Positions 44,082 through 51,870 of a DNA stretch of 64,000 nt are shown piece by piece. Each line of letters opens with the position of its first letter. The first letter of the stretch is position 1. The position numbers and the translations under genes were made by a program. The DNA comes from Hyphomicrobiales bacterium (lineage in GTDB: Bacteria; Pseudomonadota; Alphaproteobacteria; Rhizobiales; Rhizobiaceae): contig JAPLOZ010000097.1 in the NCBI GenBank assembly GCA_026400435.1, positions 1-64,000 on the forward strand, written 5' to 3'. A model generated the notes under the pieces. It searched no databases and had not been told where the DNA came from. It was given only the letters and a program-made list of their open reading frames with translations.

Positions 44082-45788
44082 CTAGAACAGGAAATAGCGC
44101 TGCGCCATCGGAAGGACCGTGGCTGGCGGGCAGGTCAGCAGCACTCCGTCGGCGCGCACTTCGTAGGTCTCCGGGTCGACATCGATGCGCGGCGTCGCCG
44201 TATTGAGCATCATCGACGCCTTGCCGATGGCGCGGGTATTCTTCACGGCGAGCAGCTTCTTGGCCACGCCGAGCCTGGCCGCGAGCCCGCCATCCAGCGA
44301 AGCCTGCGACACGAAGGTGACCGACGAGTTGGTGCGCAGCTTGCCGAAAGCGGCAAACATCGGCCGGTAGTGCATCGGCTGCGGTGTGGGGATCGACGCG
44401 TTCGGATCGCCCATCGGGGCCGCGGCTATCGATCCGCCAAGCAGCACCATCTCGGGCTTAACGCCGAAGAAGGCCGGGCTCCAGAGCACCAGGTCGGCGC
44501 GCTTGCCGACCTCGACGGAGCCGATCTCGTGGCTCAGGCCGTGCGCAATGGCCGGGTTGATCGTGTATTTTGCGATGTAGCGGCGGACGCGGAAATTGTC
44601 GTTGTCGCCGGTTTCTTCGGGCAATGGCCCGCGCTGGCGCTTCATCTTGTCGGCTGTCTGCCATGTGCGGATCGCCACTTCGCCGACCCGGCCCATGGCC
44701 TGGCTGTCTGAGGAGATGATCGAGAAGGCGCCGAGGTCGTGCAGGATGTCCTCCGCCGCGATCGTTTCCTTGCGGATGCGGCTCTCGGCAAAGGCGATGT
44801 CTTCGGGGATCGAGGGCGACAGATGGTGACAGACCATCAGCATGTCGAGATGCTCGGCCAGCGTGTTGACCGTGTAGGGCCGGGTCGGGTTTGTCGACGA
44901 CGGGATGACGTTGGGGTGCGACGCGATCTTGATGATGTCGGGCGCGTGGCCGCCGCCGGCGCCTTCCGTATGGAACGCGTGGATCGTGCGGCCCTTGATG
45001 GCGCGGATCGTGTCCTCGACGAAGCCGCTCTCGTTCAGCGTGTCGGTGTGGATCATCACCTGAACGTCGTACCGGTCGGCGACCGTGAGGCAATTGTCGA
45101 TCGCGGCCGGCGTCGTGCCCCAGTCCTCGTGCAGCTTGAGCGACGAGGCGCCGGCGAGGATCATCTCTTCCAGCGGCGCGGGAAGAGATGCGTTGCCCTT
45201 GCCGGCGAGCGCGAGGTTCATCGGGAAGGCGTCGAAGCTCTCGATCATGCGCTCGATATGCCACGCCCCGGTGCAGGTGGTGGCAAGCGTGCCGTGGGCG
45301 GGGCCCGTACCGCCGCCCAGCATGGTGGTGAGGCCGCTCATCAGCGCCTCTTCGATCTGCTGCGGACAGATGAAATGGATATGTGCGTCCATGCCGCCGG
45401 CAGTCAGGATCTTGCCCTCCCCGGCGATCGCCTCGGTTGAGGGGCCTACGATGATCGTCACGCCGGGCTGGGTGTCTGGATTGCCGGCCTTTCCGATGGC
45501 GGCGATGCGACCGTCCTTCAGGCCGACATCGGCCTTGTAGATGCCTGTATGGTCGACGATCAGCGCGTTGGTGATGACCGTGTCGACGGCCCCCTCTGCA
45601 CGTGTCGCCTGGCTCTGGCCCATGCCGTCGCGGATGACCTTGCCGCCGCCGAACTTCACCTCTTCGCCGTAGATGGTGAAGTCCTTCTCGACTTCGATGA
45701 ACAGCTCGGTGTCGGCAAGCCGCACCTTGTCGCCGACGGTCGGACCGAACATCTGGGCATAGGAGGCGCGGGATATTCGTGCGGGCAT
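44082..45788 (-). CDS. ureC: Urease alpha subunit UreC
   Basis: Catalytic subunit hydrolysing urea to ammonia and carbamate, with a di-nickel centre. The 568-residue protein has nickel-ligand motif [10 protein letters not shown], the carbamylated lysine in SLKLHEDWG, further His in [13 protein letters not shown], and the mobile flap [20 protein letters not shown]. All key residues are present. ATG overlaps the ureB stop by one base (TGATG). Nothing follows it in the same direction before the divergent-strand-neutral gap to tmoX; the expected ureE/F/G are missing here. Confidence 0.97.
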   Translation of the reverse strand: MPARISRASYAQMFGPTVGDKVRLADTELFIEVEKDFTIYGEEVKFGGGKVIRDGMGQSQATRAEGAVDTVITNALIVDHTGIYKADVGLKDGRIAAIGKAGNPDTQPGVTIIVGPSTEAIAGEGKILTAGGMDAHIHFICPQQIEEALMSGLTTMLGGGTGPAHGTLATTCTGAWHIERMIESFDAFPMNLALAGKGNASLPAPLEEMILAGASSLKLHEDWGTTPAAIDNCLTVADRYDVQVMIHTDTLNESGFVEDTIRAIKGRTIHAFHTEGAGGGHAPDIIKIASHPNVIPSSTNPTRPYTVNTLAEHLDMLMVCHHLSPSIPEDIAFAESRIRKETIAAEDILHDLGAFSIISSDSQAMGRVGEVAIRTWQTADKMKRQRGPLPEETGDNDNFRVRRYIAKYTINPAIAHGLSHEIGSVEVGKRADLVLWSPAFFGVKPEMVLLGGSIAAAPMGDPNASIPTPQPMHYRPMFAAFGKLRTNSSVTFVSQASLDGGLAARLGVAKKLLAVKNTRAIGKASMMLNTATPRIDVDPETYEVRADGVLLTCPPATVLPMAQRYFLF

Positions 45789-46108
45789 CAGAGCTTTCCC
45801 ATGATCTTCTGCTGGAAGCCGTACACGGTGCGACTGCCGCCATATGGCACCAGCGTCACGTCGCGCTCCTGGCCGGGTTCGAAGCGCACGGCAGTCCCGG
45901 CCGCGATGTCGAGGCGCATGCCGCGAGCTCGGTCGCGGTCGAACTTCAGTCCTTCATTGGTCTCGAAGAAATGGTAGTGGCTGCCGACCTGGATCGGACG
46001 GTCGCCAGTGTTGGCGACCTTAAGCGTCAAGGTCGGCGAGCCGGCGTTGAGCTCGATGTCGCCAGCCGCGGTTATCACCTGCCCGGGTACGAAGCCGCCA
46101 ATGATCAT
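45788..46108 (-). CDS. ureB: Urease beta subunit UreB
   Basis: Structural subunit of 106 residues: [40 protein letters not shown] and [20 protein letters not shown] are diagnostic. Assembles with UreA and UreC in the cytoplasm. It starts four bases after the HupE/UreJ gene stop and overlaps ureC by one base. Confidence 0.97.
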   Translation of the reverse strand: MIIGGFVPGQVITAAGDIELNAGSPTLTLKVANTGDRPIQVGSHYHFFETNEGLKFDRDRARGMRLDIAAGTAVRFEPGQERDVTLVPYGGSRTVYGFQQKIMGKL

Positions 46109-46112
46109 GGCG

Positions 46113-46703
46113 TCAGCTCCCGGCCAGGAGCCAGAGCCCGCCCAGCGCCGTAAGGCCGCCCGCGACGCGCGTCATCCAGCGGCCGGCCGATCCGCCGGCG
46201 AGCCGGCCCATGCCAAGCCCGACGCCGACGCCAAGCGCGTGCAGGAACGCTGTTGAAACCGCGAAGCCGACGCAGAAGGACAGCGCGCCTGCGTCGCCGA
46301 GTTCGCCGCCATGCGCATAACCGTGGAAGAACGCAAAGAAGCCAACCATGACCATGCCGACCACGGTGGGGACCTGAAGCGCGACCAGCGCCAACAATCC
46401 GATCACCACCACGGAGGCCGCGATCACCGGTTCCACGAAAGGCAGCCCGAAGCCCGCTAGCGCGACCGCGAAGCCCGCCAGCATGGTGGCCACGAAAGCG
46501 GTCGGCACCAGCCAGACCGCGCGGCCTCCGAGCAAAGCCGCCCACAGGCCTACCGCGACCATCGCGAGGATGTGGTCGAGCCCGAACAACGGATGCGAGA
46601 CGCCAGCCATGAACGAGCCGTGCTCGGCGAGATTGAGATGCGCGAAAGCGGGAGCGGCACTGACCCCGAGCAGGACTGCGGTGGCAACGATCCGTTTCAG
46701 CAT
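46113..46703 (-). CDS. ureJ: HupE/UreJ family nickel transporter
   Basis: Membrane protein of 196 residues with a signal-like first segment (ILKR start, [20 protein letters not shown]) and about six further spans. Diagnostic metal-handling motifs are [20 protein letters not shown] and [13 protein letters not shown]. The family imports nickel or cobalt; in urease operons it is called UreJ. Placed between DUF1272 and ureB with only four bases to ureB, so nickel supply is coexpressed with apo-urease. Confidence 0.9.
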   Translation of the reverse strand: MLKRIVATAVLLGVSAAPAFAHLNLAEHGSFMAGVSHPLFGLDHILAMVAVGLWAALLGGRAVWLVPTAFVATMLAGFAVALAGFGLPFVEPVIAASVVVIGLLALVALQVPTVVGMVMVGFFAFFHGYAHGGELGDAGALSFCVGFAVSTAFLHALGVGVGLGMGRLAGGSAGRWMTRVAGGLTALGGLWLLAGS

Positions 46704-46732
46704 TGGTTGTGACCTCGTTCCATTTGATCTGT

Positions 46733-46984
46733 TCAGGCTGCTTTCGGCGTGCAGCCTTCCGTCTTCAGAACCCGGTTGGCCGATGCAGGGTATTTGGCGA
46801 GCAAGGTCTCGGGACGAATGGGGCGCGGCGAAAAATTACCGCCGCAGTTCGGACAGCTTCCAAGCAGGACATTCTCGGCGCAGTCCGCGCAAAACGTGCA
46901 TTCGAAGGTGCAGATCATGGCGTCGATCGCCTGCGGTGGCAGATCCTTGTCGCAGCATTCGCAGTTGGGGCGCAGTTTAAGCAT
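46733..46984 (-). CDS. DUF1272 cysteine-rich protein in urease operon
   Basis: An 83-residue zinc-ribbon-type protein: MLKLRPNCECCDKDLPPQAI, then CTFECTFCADCAENVLLGSC and PNCGG, ten cysteines in total including one near the C-terminus. Two CxxC pairs could bind zinc, or nickel given the setting. The DUF1272 family has no assigned function. It starts nine bases after the ureA stop and precedes ureJ, so it belongs to the operon. A metal-handling or regulatory role is inference. Confidence 0.85.
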   Translation of the reverse strand: MLKLRPNCECCDKDLPPQAIDAMICTFECTFCADCAENVLLGSCPNCGGNFSPRPIRPETLLAKYPASANRVLKTEGCTPKAA

Positions 46985-46993
46985 CGCGGCTGC

Positions 46994-47296
46994 CTACCTG
47001 ATCGGCTGGTGGACGGTGACGAGCTTGGTGCCGTCGGGGAAAGTGGCCTCGACCTGAATGTCGTGGATCATCTCTGCAATGCCGTCCATGACCTGCGAGC
47101 GCTTCACGACATGCGCGCCCGCCTCCATCAGGTCGGCGACCGAATGCCCGTCGCGAGCCCCCTCCACGACAAAGTCGGTTATCAGCGCAATGGCCTCGGG
47201 GTGGTTGAGCTTGACACCCCGCTCCAGCCGCTTGCGCGCGACAATCGCCGCCATGGCGACAAGCAGCTTGTCCTTTTCCCTCGGCGTCAGATTCAT
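46994..47296 (-). CDS. ureA: Urease gamma subunit UreA
   Basis: Structural subunit of exactly 100 residues, the family length. Starts [20 protein letters not shown] at 47296 and includes [20 protein letters not shown] and [14 protein letters not shown] at the end. A longer in-frame start at 47347 would overlap ureD and add unrelated residues. It begins 13 bases after the ureD stop. Confidence 0.97.
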   Translation of the reverse strand: MNLTPREKDKLLVAMAAIVARKRLERGVKLNHPEAIALITDFVVEGARDGHSVADLMEAGAHVVKRSQVMDGIAEMIHDIQVEATFPDGTKLVTVHQPIR

Positions 47297-47309
47297 CTTT
47301 GTACCAAAT

Positions 47310-48170
47310 CTAAAGTGACCAAACCTTGGGCAGTCCTGCCTGCCCATTGAGCAGGCTTACCAGAGGCGCGAGCCGCTTGCGCAGTCCGTAGCCGTCCCTC
47401 GACACAAGCCTCGCAAGAAGCTTGCCAGTTCCTGCCACGGTCCAGACGCTGGCGCCGCCGTCCTCACCGATGATGCTCCGCGCCTCAGACAGCAGGGCCT
47501 CGGCATCGGGCGAAACAAGCAGGACCGTGGCAAAGGCGGTTGAGCCTGCTGCGGCGGCTGGCCGCGCCAGCGTCGCGGCGAGCTCAGGCCCGATGGAAAA
47601 GGCTTCGGCGTGGATCGGCTTGCCGTTTCGCCGCACGTTCCAGCGGTCCTTGAAGCGCGCCTGCGAAACGCTTTCGCCCATGGCGAGGCGGCCAAACAGT
47701 GTCGCCTCGACGATCAGGGCCTGTGCCCCGTCCGCAAGGTCGACGTCGAGGCGTCGAGAAAAGGACGACCTGTCGTAGACGATCGTCTCCTGCGGGAGCC
47801 AGGCAACGCGGCTGCCTTCCGCCGCACTCAAGCGCACATCGGAGCGCGCCTCGCCCGATCGCGATCGGTAAAGTTTTTCGCAGGCCTGCGTCGTGACGGT
47901 CACCGACGCCCGTTCCGCCACGTCGACCTCCCAGGCGATGCGGTCGCCACCGGTGAGCCCGCCGGCAGTATTGATCAGGACGGCCTCCAGGGGATCGGCG
48001 CCAACCTCCGGCATGCGGATCTTGGCGGCGCCCTCCTGGTACAGGCGGTCGATCCGGCTGCGGCCGGCAACCTTGCGCACGGACAGGCGTCCACGGGCAT
48101 CCACCCGCTGCGCCGAAAGCTCCGTTACTTCGCTGGCCGTCATCAACATCGATGCATCCCTTGCCGGCAT
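47310..48170 (-). CDS. ureD: Urease accessory protein UreD
   Basis: Chaperone that binds apo-urease and, with UreF and UreG, delivers nickel. The 286-residue protein has [34 protein letters not shown] and [20 protein letters not shown], all typical. First gene of ureD-ureA-DUF1272-ureJ-ureB-ureC. The 167-base gap to the divergent acyl carrier protein gene should hold its promoter. Its partners ureF and ureG are not in the window. Confidence 0.95.
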   Translation of the reverse strand: MPARDASMLMTASEVTELSAQRVDARGRLSVRKVAGRSRIDRLYQEGAAKIRMPEVGADPLEAVLINTAGGLTGGDRIAWEVDVAERASVTVTTQACEKLYRSRSGEARSDVRLSAAEGSRVAWLPQETIVYDRSSFSRRLDVDLADGAQALIVEATLFGRLAMGESVSQARFKDRWNVRRNGKPIHAEAFSIGPELAATLARPAAAAGSTAFATVLLVSPDAEALLSEARSIIGEDGGASVWTVAGTGKLLARLVSRDGYGLRKRLAPLVSLLNGQAGLPKVWSL

Positions 48171-48209
48171 CGTCGGCCAACCAGCCGTTTTTGTCGAGAA
48201 CTTAGCTTA

Positions 48210-48238
48210 TTGCTTCCCGCCGCCCGGCTTTCTATAGA
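48210..48238 (+). promoter_or_regulatory. Candidate promoter of the NodF/NodE-like pair
   Basis: TTGCTT (48210-48215), 17-base spacer, TATAGA (48233-48238), about 100 bases ahead of the acyl carrier protein start. Flanking CCCGCC and GGCGGG form a short inverted repeat around the -10. No nod-box-like sequence is seen. Confidence 0.4.
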
Positions 48239-48337
48239 GGGCGGGTACAACGGACGCCGTGGGGGGTGTCCCGGGGGAAGCAATCGGCGCGACGCCGGAA
48301 CCACGCGTTGGGCGGAGAAACCATTCTGGAGGGCGCG

Positions 48338-48592
48338 ATGGCTGACCAGCTCGCTGACGATATCATTACCATGATCAAGGCCCACGCAGATCCTGATATC
48401 GGCGAGATCGGCCCGGACACCGAGCTCACCGCGCTCGGTATCCATTCCCTGGAGCTTACCGAGATCATTTTCGATCTTGAGGAAGCCTACGGCATCGAGA
48501 TCGAGATGAACACGGTCGACGCCTGGAGCAATCTGAAGACGGTGCAGGACATGATCGAAGCCGTTCGCGTTCTTATCGCGAAAAAAGCCTGA
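48338..48592 (+). CDS. NodF-like specialised acyl carrier protein
   Basis: An 84-residue acyl carrier protein starting MADQLADDIITMIKAHADPD. The phosphopantetheine serine is Ser37 in ALGIHSLELTEII (usual DSL is HSL). The following segment YGIEIEMNTVDAWSNL is nearly the same as in rhizobial NodF, which carries unusual fatty acids for Nod factors. GGAGGG lies seven bases before ATG 48338; a longer frame from 48266 lacks similarity. The NodE-like ketosynthase gene follows after 17 bases. No other nod gene is near, so the acyl product likely serves another lipid. Confidence 0.88.
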   Translation: MADQLADDIITMIKAHADPDIGEIGPDTELTALGIHSLELTEIIFDLEEAYGIEIEMNTVDAWSNLKTVQDMIEAVRVLIAKKA

Positions 48593-48609
48593 TCGTGAAA
48601 AGGCATTAA

Positions 48610-49818
48610 ATGCGGCAGCGCATCGTCGTCACCGGCTTGGGCGGGCTTTGCGGGCTCGGCAACGACGCACCGTCGATCTGGCGGTCCATGCGCGAAGGCC
48701 GCTCGGCCATCGGCCCGCTGGACAGCCCGTTGCTCAAGACCCTCAAGGTGTCGATCGGCAGCGAGATCAAACAGCTTCCCGAGCATGGAATCGATCGCCG
48801 GCGCACCGTTTCGATGGACCGCTTCAGCCTGCTTGCCGTCATCGCGGCACGCGAAGCCCTGGCTCATTCCGGGATGCAGATCGACGAAGGGAATACATAC
48901 CGGGTCGGGACCATCGTCGGGGTCGGCGTGTTCGGGGCGGATACGACCGAGGAAAATTACCGCAGGATTCTGGTCGAGGGTAAGTCGCGCACCGACATAT
49001 TTACCGTGCCAAAGATCATGCCCGGCGCGGCTGCCGGCCAGGTCAGCATGAATCTCGGGCTGCGCGGTCCGACTTTCGGCGTCACCTCGGCATGTTCGTC
49101 ATCCAATCATGCGTTCGCCAGCGCGATGGACCAGCTGCTGCTCGGCCGCGCCGACGTCATGCTTGCCGGCGGCACGGAATCGCCGATGTCGTGGGGCGTC
49201 CTCAAGAGCTGGGAAGCCCTGCGCATCCTTTCGCCGGACACATGCCGTCCGTTTTCCGCGGACCGGCAGGGCGTCGTCATGGGCGAAGGCGCGGGAATCG
49301 TCGTGCTCGAAACCTACGAACACGCGATGGCTCGCGGCGCGACGATATTGGCGGAACTCGCAGGCGTAGGGCTCTCGGCCGACGCCTCGGACATCGTCGC
49401 GCCAACTGTCGAAGGTCCCTCGGCCGCCATGAGCGCGTGCCTGGCCGACGCGCGACTGAACCCAGAGGACGTCGACTACCTGAACGCGCACGGCACCGGC
49501 ACCAAGGCGAACGACCAGATCGAGACTGTCGCGATCAAGCGGGTGTTCGGGGCGCATGCCGCGAAGCTTTCGATATCTTCGACCAAGTCGATGCATGCGC
49601 ATTGCCTCGGCGCATCCGGAGCGATCGAAATGATCGCCTGCGTCATGGCGATCCGCGAAGGGGTTGTTCCGCCCACCGCGAACTACCGCGTGCCCGATCC
49701 AGACTGCGATCTCGACGTCACGCCTAACGTTGCGCGCGAGCGCAAGGTTCGTGCGGCGGTGAGCAATGGCTTCGCTTTCGGCGGTACAAATGCCGTCGTC
49801 GCTTTCAAGTCGGTCTGA
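48610..49818 (+). CDS. NodE-like beta-ketoacyl-ACP synthase
   Basis: Condensing enzyme of 402 residues, the length of NodE. Catalytic Cys lies in [20 protein letters not shown] (about residue 162), His in [20 protein letters not shown] and in [19 protein letters not shown]. The opening [20 protein letters not shown] and the closing [20 protein letters not shown] agree with NodE as I recall it, more than with FabF. With the NodF-like carrier it should elongate a special, perhaps unsaturated, acyl chain. Codon use is ordinary for the region, so no sign of recent transfer from a symbiosis island. Confidence 0.88.
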   Translation: MRQRIVVTGLGGLCGLGNDAPSIWRSMREGRSAIGPLDSPLLKTLKVSIGSEIKQLPEHGIDRRRTVSMDRFSLLAVIAAREALAHSGMQIDEGNTYRVGTIVGVGVFGADTTEENYRRILVEGKSRTDIFTVPKIMPGAAAGQVSMNLGLRGPTFGVTSACSSSNHAFASAMDQLLLGRADVMLAGGTESPMSWGVLKSWEALRILSPDTCRPFSADRQGVVMGEGAGIVVLETYEHAMARGATILAELAGVGLSADASDIVAPTVEGPSAAMSACLADARLNPEDVDYLNAHGTGTKANDQIETVAIKRVFGAHAAKLSISSTKSMHAHCLGASGAIEMIACVMAIREGVVPPTANYRVPDPDCDLDVTPNVARERKVRAAVSNGFAFGGTNAVVAFKSV

Positions 49819-49917
49819 TTACAACCGGTGTCCGCCGATTCGCCGCCGTCGCCATTGATCCGGGCCGCGCTTCTTCCTAGCTTCATGGCGGACCCACCGC
49901 CCGCCTCGGGAGCTCAC

Positions 49918-50622
49918 ATGACCGACCTGACCGCTTTTCCGATCGCCACGCGCTGGAAACCCGCCCATCCCGACCGGATACAGCTCTATTCCTTTCCCAC
50001 TCCCAACGGGGTGAAGGTGTCGATCGCGCTGGAGGAACTGGGCGTGCCCTATGAGGCGCACGCCATCAACATCATGAAGAACGAAAGCTGGACGCCGGAA
50101 TTTCTTGCGCTCAACCCGAACGGAAAGATCCCCGCCATCATCGATCCGGACGGACCCGGCGGCAAGCCGATCGGCCTGTTCGAGTCCGGCGCCATCCTGA
50201 TTTACCTGGCCGAAAAGACGGGGCGGCTCATCCCTGCGGACGCTGCTCGGCGCTACGAGACCATCCAGTGGTTGTTCTTCCAGATGGCGAGCATCGGGCC
50301 GATGTTCGGCCAGCTCGGCTTCTTCCATAAATTCGCCGGCCGCGACATTGCGGACAAGCGTCCCCTGCATCGCTACGCTGACGAATCCAAGCGATTGCTG
50401 GGCGTCATGGAGACTCGCCTGAGCGGACGCCAGTGGTTCATGGACGACGAGTTCACCATCGCCGACATCGCTCACGTCGGTTGGGTGCGAAATCTGATCG
50501 GGTTCTACGAAGCGCGGGAAATCGTCGAGTTCGACAGCTTTCCGAACGTCGACGCCTGGCTTGCCCGCGCGCTGGAACGGCCTGCCGTCCAACGTGGCCT
50601 TGCCGTCGCCGGCAAGGCCTGA
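49918..50622 (+). CDS. Glutathione S-transferase, Nu-class (YfcG/YghU-like)
   Basis: Cytoplasmic GST of 234 residues. N-terminal thioredoxin domain: LYSFPTPNGVKVSIALEELG with the TPNG motif of disulfide-reducing Nu-class enzymes, NPNGKIPAIIDPDGPGGKPI and LFESGAILIYLAEKTG. The C-terminal helical domain has FTIADIAHVGWVRN. Start ATG 49918 has GGGAGC upstream; an in-frame ATG at 49828 is less likely. Preceded by the NodE-like gene with a 99-base gap. Confidence 0.9.
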   Translation: MTDLTAFPIATRWKPAHPDRIQLYSFPTPNGVKVSIALEELGVPYEAHAINIMKNESWTPEFLALNPNGKIPAIIDPDGPGGKPIGLFESGAILIYLAEKTGRLIPADAARRYETIQWLFFQMASIGPMFGQLGFFHKFAGRDIADKRPLHRYADESKRLLGVMETRLSGRQWFMDDEFTIADIAHVGWVRNLIGFYEAREIVEFDSFPNVDAWLARALERPAVQRGLAVAGKA

Positions 50623-50635
50623 TCGAGAGCTCTGC

Positions 50636-50662
50636 CGGCGAAGGTATCCGACCCCTTCGCCG
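50636..50662. terminator. Hairpin between convergent GST and H1-like genes
   Basis: A perfect nine-base-pair inverted repeat (50636-50644 with 50654-50662) and nine-base loop between convergent stops. No strong T-run on either side; probable shared terminator or 3'-end structure. Confidence 0.5.
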
Positions 50663-50683
50663 ACTTATCTCGGATCACGCTGC

Positions 50684-50986
50684 CTATTTGCCCTTTGCCT
50701 TGGCGGTTTTTTCGCGCTTTCCCACCACGGATGCCGCGGCCGCGACAGCGCCGGATACCGCGCCGGTGGCCGCTTCGGCGACTTTGCGCATCATCCTTTT
50801 CGCCATTGAAGGATGTTCGGAATTTGACTTCGCCGCCGGCTTGGCTGCCACCTTCGCTGCCGGACTCGCTTTGACCGACTTCGGCGCGGCTTTGCCGAAT
50901 GCCTTCTTGCCGTCCTTCGAGGCGGTAGATGTCTTGGCAGGCGCCGCGCCACTCTTGGCCGGAGCCTTTTTTGTTTTTGTAGCCAT
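50684..50986 (-). CDS. Lys/Ala/Pro-rich histone H1-like protein
   Basis: A 100-residue, strongly basic low-complexity protein: MATKTKKAPAKSGAAPAKTS, KSVKASPAAKVAAKPAAKSN, a short less repetitive helix region (MAKRMMRKVAEAATGAVSGA) and a lysine-rich end. It resembles bacterial H1-like nucleoid proteins with AAK/PAK repeats. ATG at 50986 has GAGGGTG just upstream; an ATG three codons earlier sits on the ribosome site. Likely binds DNA or acidic polymers; no direct evidence of target. Confidence 0.75.
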   Translation of the reverse strand: MATKTKKAPAKSGAAPAKTSTASKDGKKAFGKAAPKSVKASPAAKVAAKPAAKSNSEHPSMAKRMMRKVAEAATGAVSGAVAAAASVVGKREKTAKAKGK

Positions 50987-51103
50987 CACCCTCATCCTTC
51001 TGGCCTGGGCGAGCAGGAGTGCCGCCTGTCTGGCCGGACGCCTATCGCAGTACGTCCGCGCCGCAAGAACAACAACAGCTTTCCTTCGATTTTGTTCCGC
51101 GCG

Positions 51104-51721
51104 CTATCCGAAGTCGACGACAAGATCGGCGGCGCGGCGGCGCTCGATCACGCGCTTGATGTTGGGGAGGTCGTTCGACGCAATCCATGCACGCGCCTCG
51201 TCGTCGGACTTTCCATGGCCACGCCAGCGTTCCATCAGACGCCGCTCCAGTTCAGGCCGCGGCACAGCGACGAAAACGGAAAAGTCGAACAGGCCGGCCA
51301 GCGACGACCACGGCTTCTCGTCAAGCAGAAGGTAGTTTCCTTCAACGATAATGAACTTTATCTCCGAGCCGATGACCGCGGCGCCCGCGCGCGACAGCTC
51401 CATGGAGCGGTCAAATACGGGGATGGCGATGTCGGCCTCGCCTGCTCGGATGCGCCCGAGAAGTACCGCGAAGCCCGCGAAATCGAAAGTTTCCGGCGCG
51501 CCCTTGCGCGGGCGAAGCCCACGCTGGTTGAGCACGACGTCGTCGAAATGAAACCCGTCCATGGGCACGACGGCCGTCTGCTGTCCGGGCAGGAGTTCCG
51601 CCAGCCGCTCGGCCAGCGTCGACTTGCCGGCGCCGGGCGGGCCGGCAATCGCTACGACAAAGCGCTTGGCTTTGGCAGCGCGCCTGAAGATCGTGGCCGC
51701 GAGAGAAGCAATCTCCGACAT
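51104..51721 (-). CDS. P-loop nucleoside/sugar kinase family protein (PanK/uridine kinase-like, FrcK-like)
   Basis: Kinase of 205 residues with Walker A AIAGPPGAGKSTLAERLAEL, VPMDGFHFDDVVLNQRG (catalytic Asp region) and IIVEGNYLLLDEKPW. Sequence type matches the nucleoside triphosphate hydrolase/kinase family that includes the rhizobial fructose-transport-linked FrcK and YggC. Start 51721 is supported by GGAGGGGAAA upstream; an ATG at 51775 is unsupported. No frc transporter is near, so substrate is open. Confidence 0.82.
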   Translation of the reverse strand: MSEIASLAATIFRRAAKAKRFVVAIAGPPGAGKSTLAERLAELLPGQQTAVVPMDGFHFDDVVLNQRGLRPRKGAPETFDFAGFAVLLGRIRAGEADIAIPVFDRSMELSRAGAAVIGSEIKFIIVEGNYLLLDEKPWSSLAGLFDFSVFVAVPRPELERRLMERWRGHGKSDDEARAWIASNDLPNIKRVIERRRAADLVVDFG

Positions 51722-51870
51722 TGCGTTTCCCCTCCATTTTTCCTGTATTGTGTCGTCGATAGCGCCAAAACTCAATCTGGCCGGACCCTGGCCGTGCCGG
51801 TTTGCTTGTTTTTCGTGTTCTCATTGCATACGAAACGCGATGTGGCCTTTCCGGTGTTCGGATACTCACA

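Noticed and set aside
44458-45843. Second long minus-strand frame overlapping ureC
   Set aside because: The ureC frame carries all nickel and flap motifs; the alternative is an Arg-rich shadow.
48171-48337. Search for a nod box ahead of the NodF/NodE-like pair
   Set aside because: No ATC-N9-GAT repeats or similar pattern were seen; an ordinary promoter-like pair is present instead.
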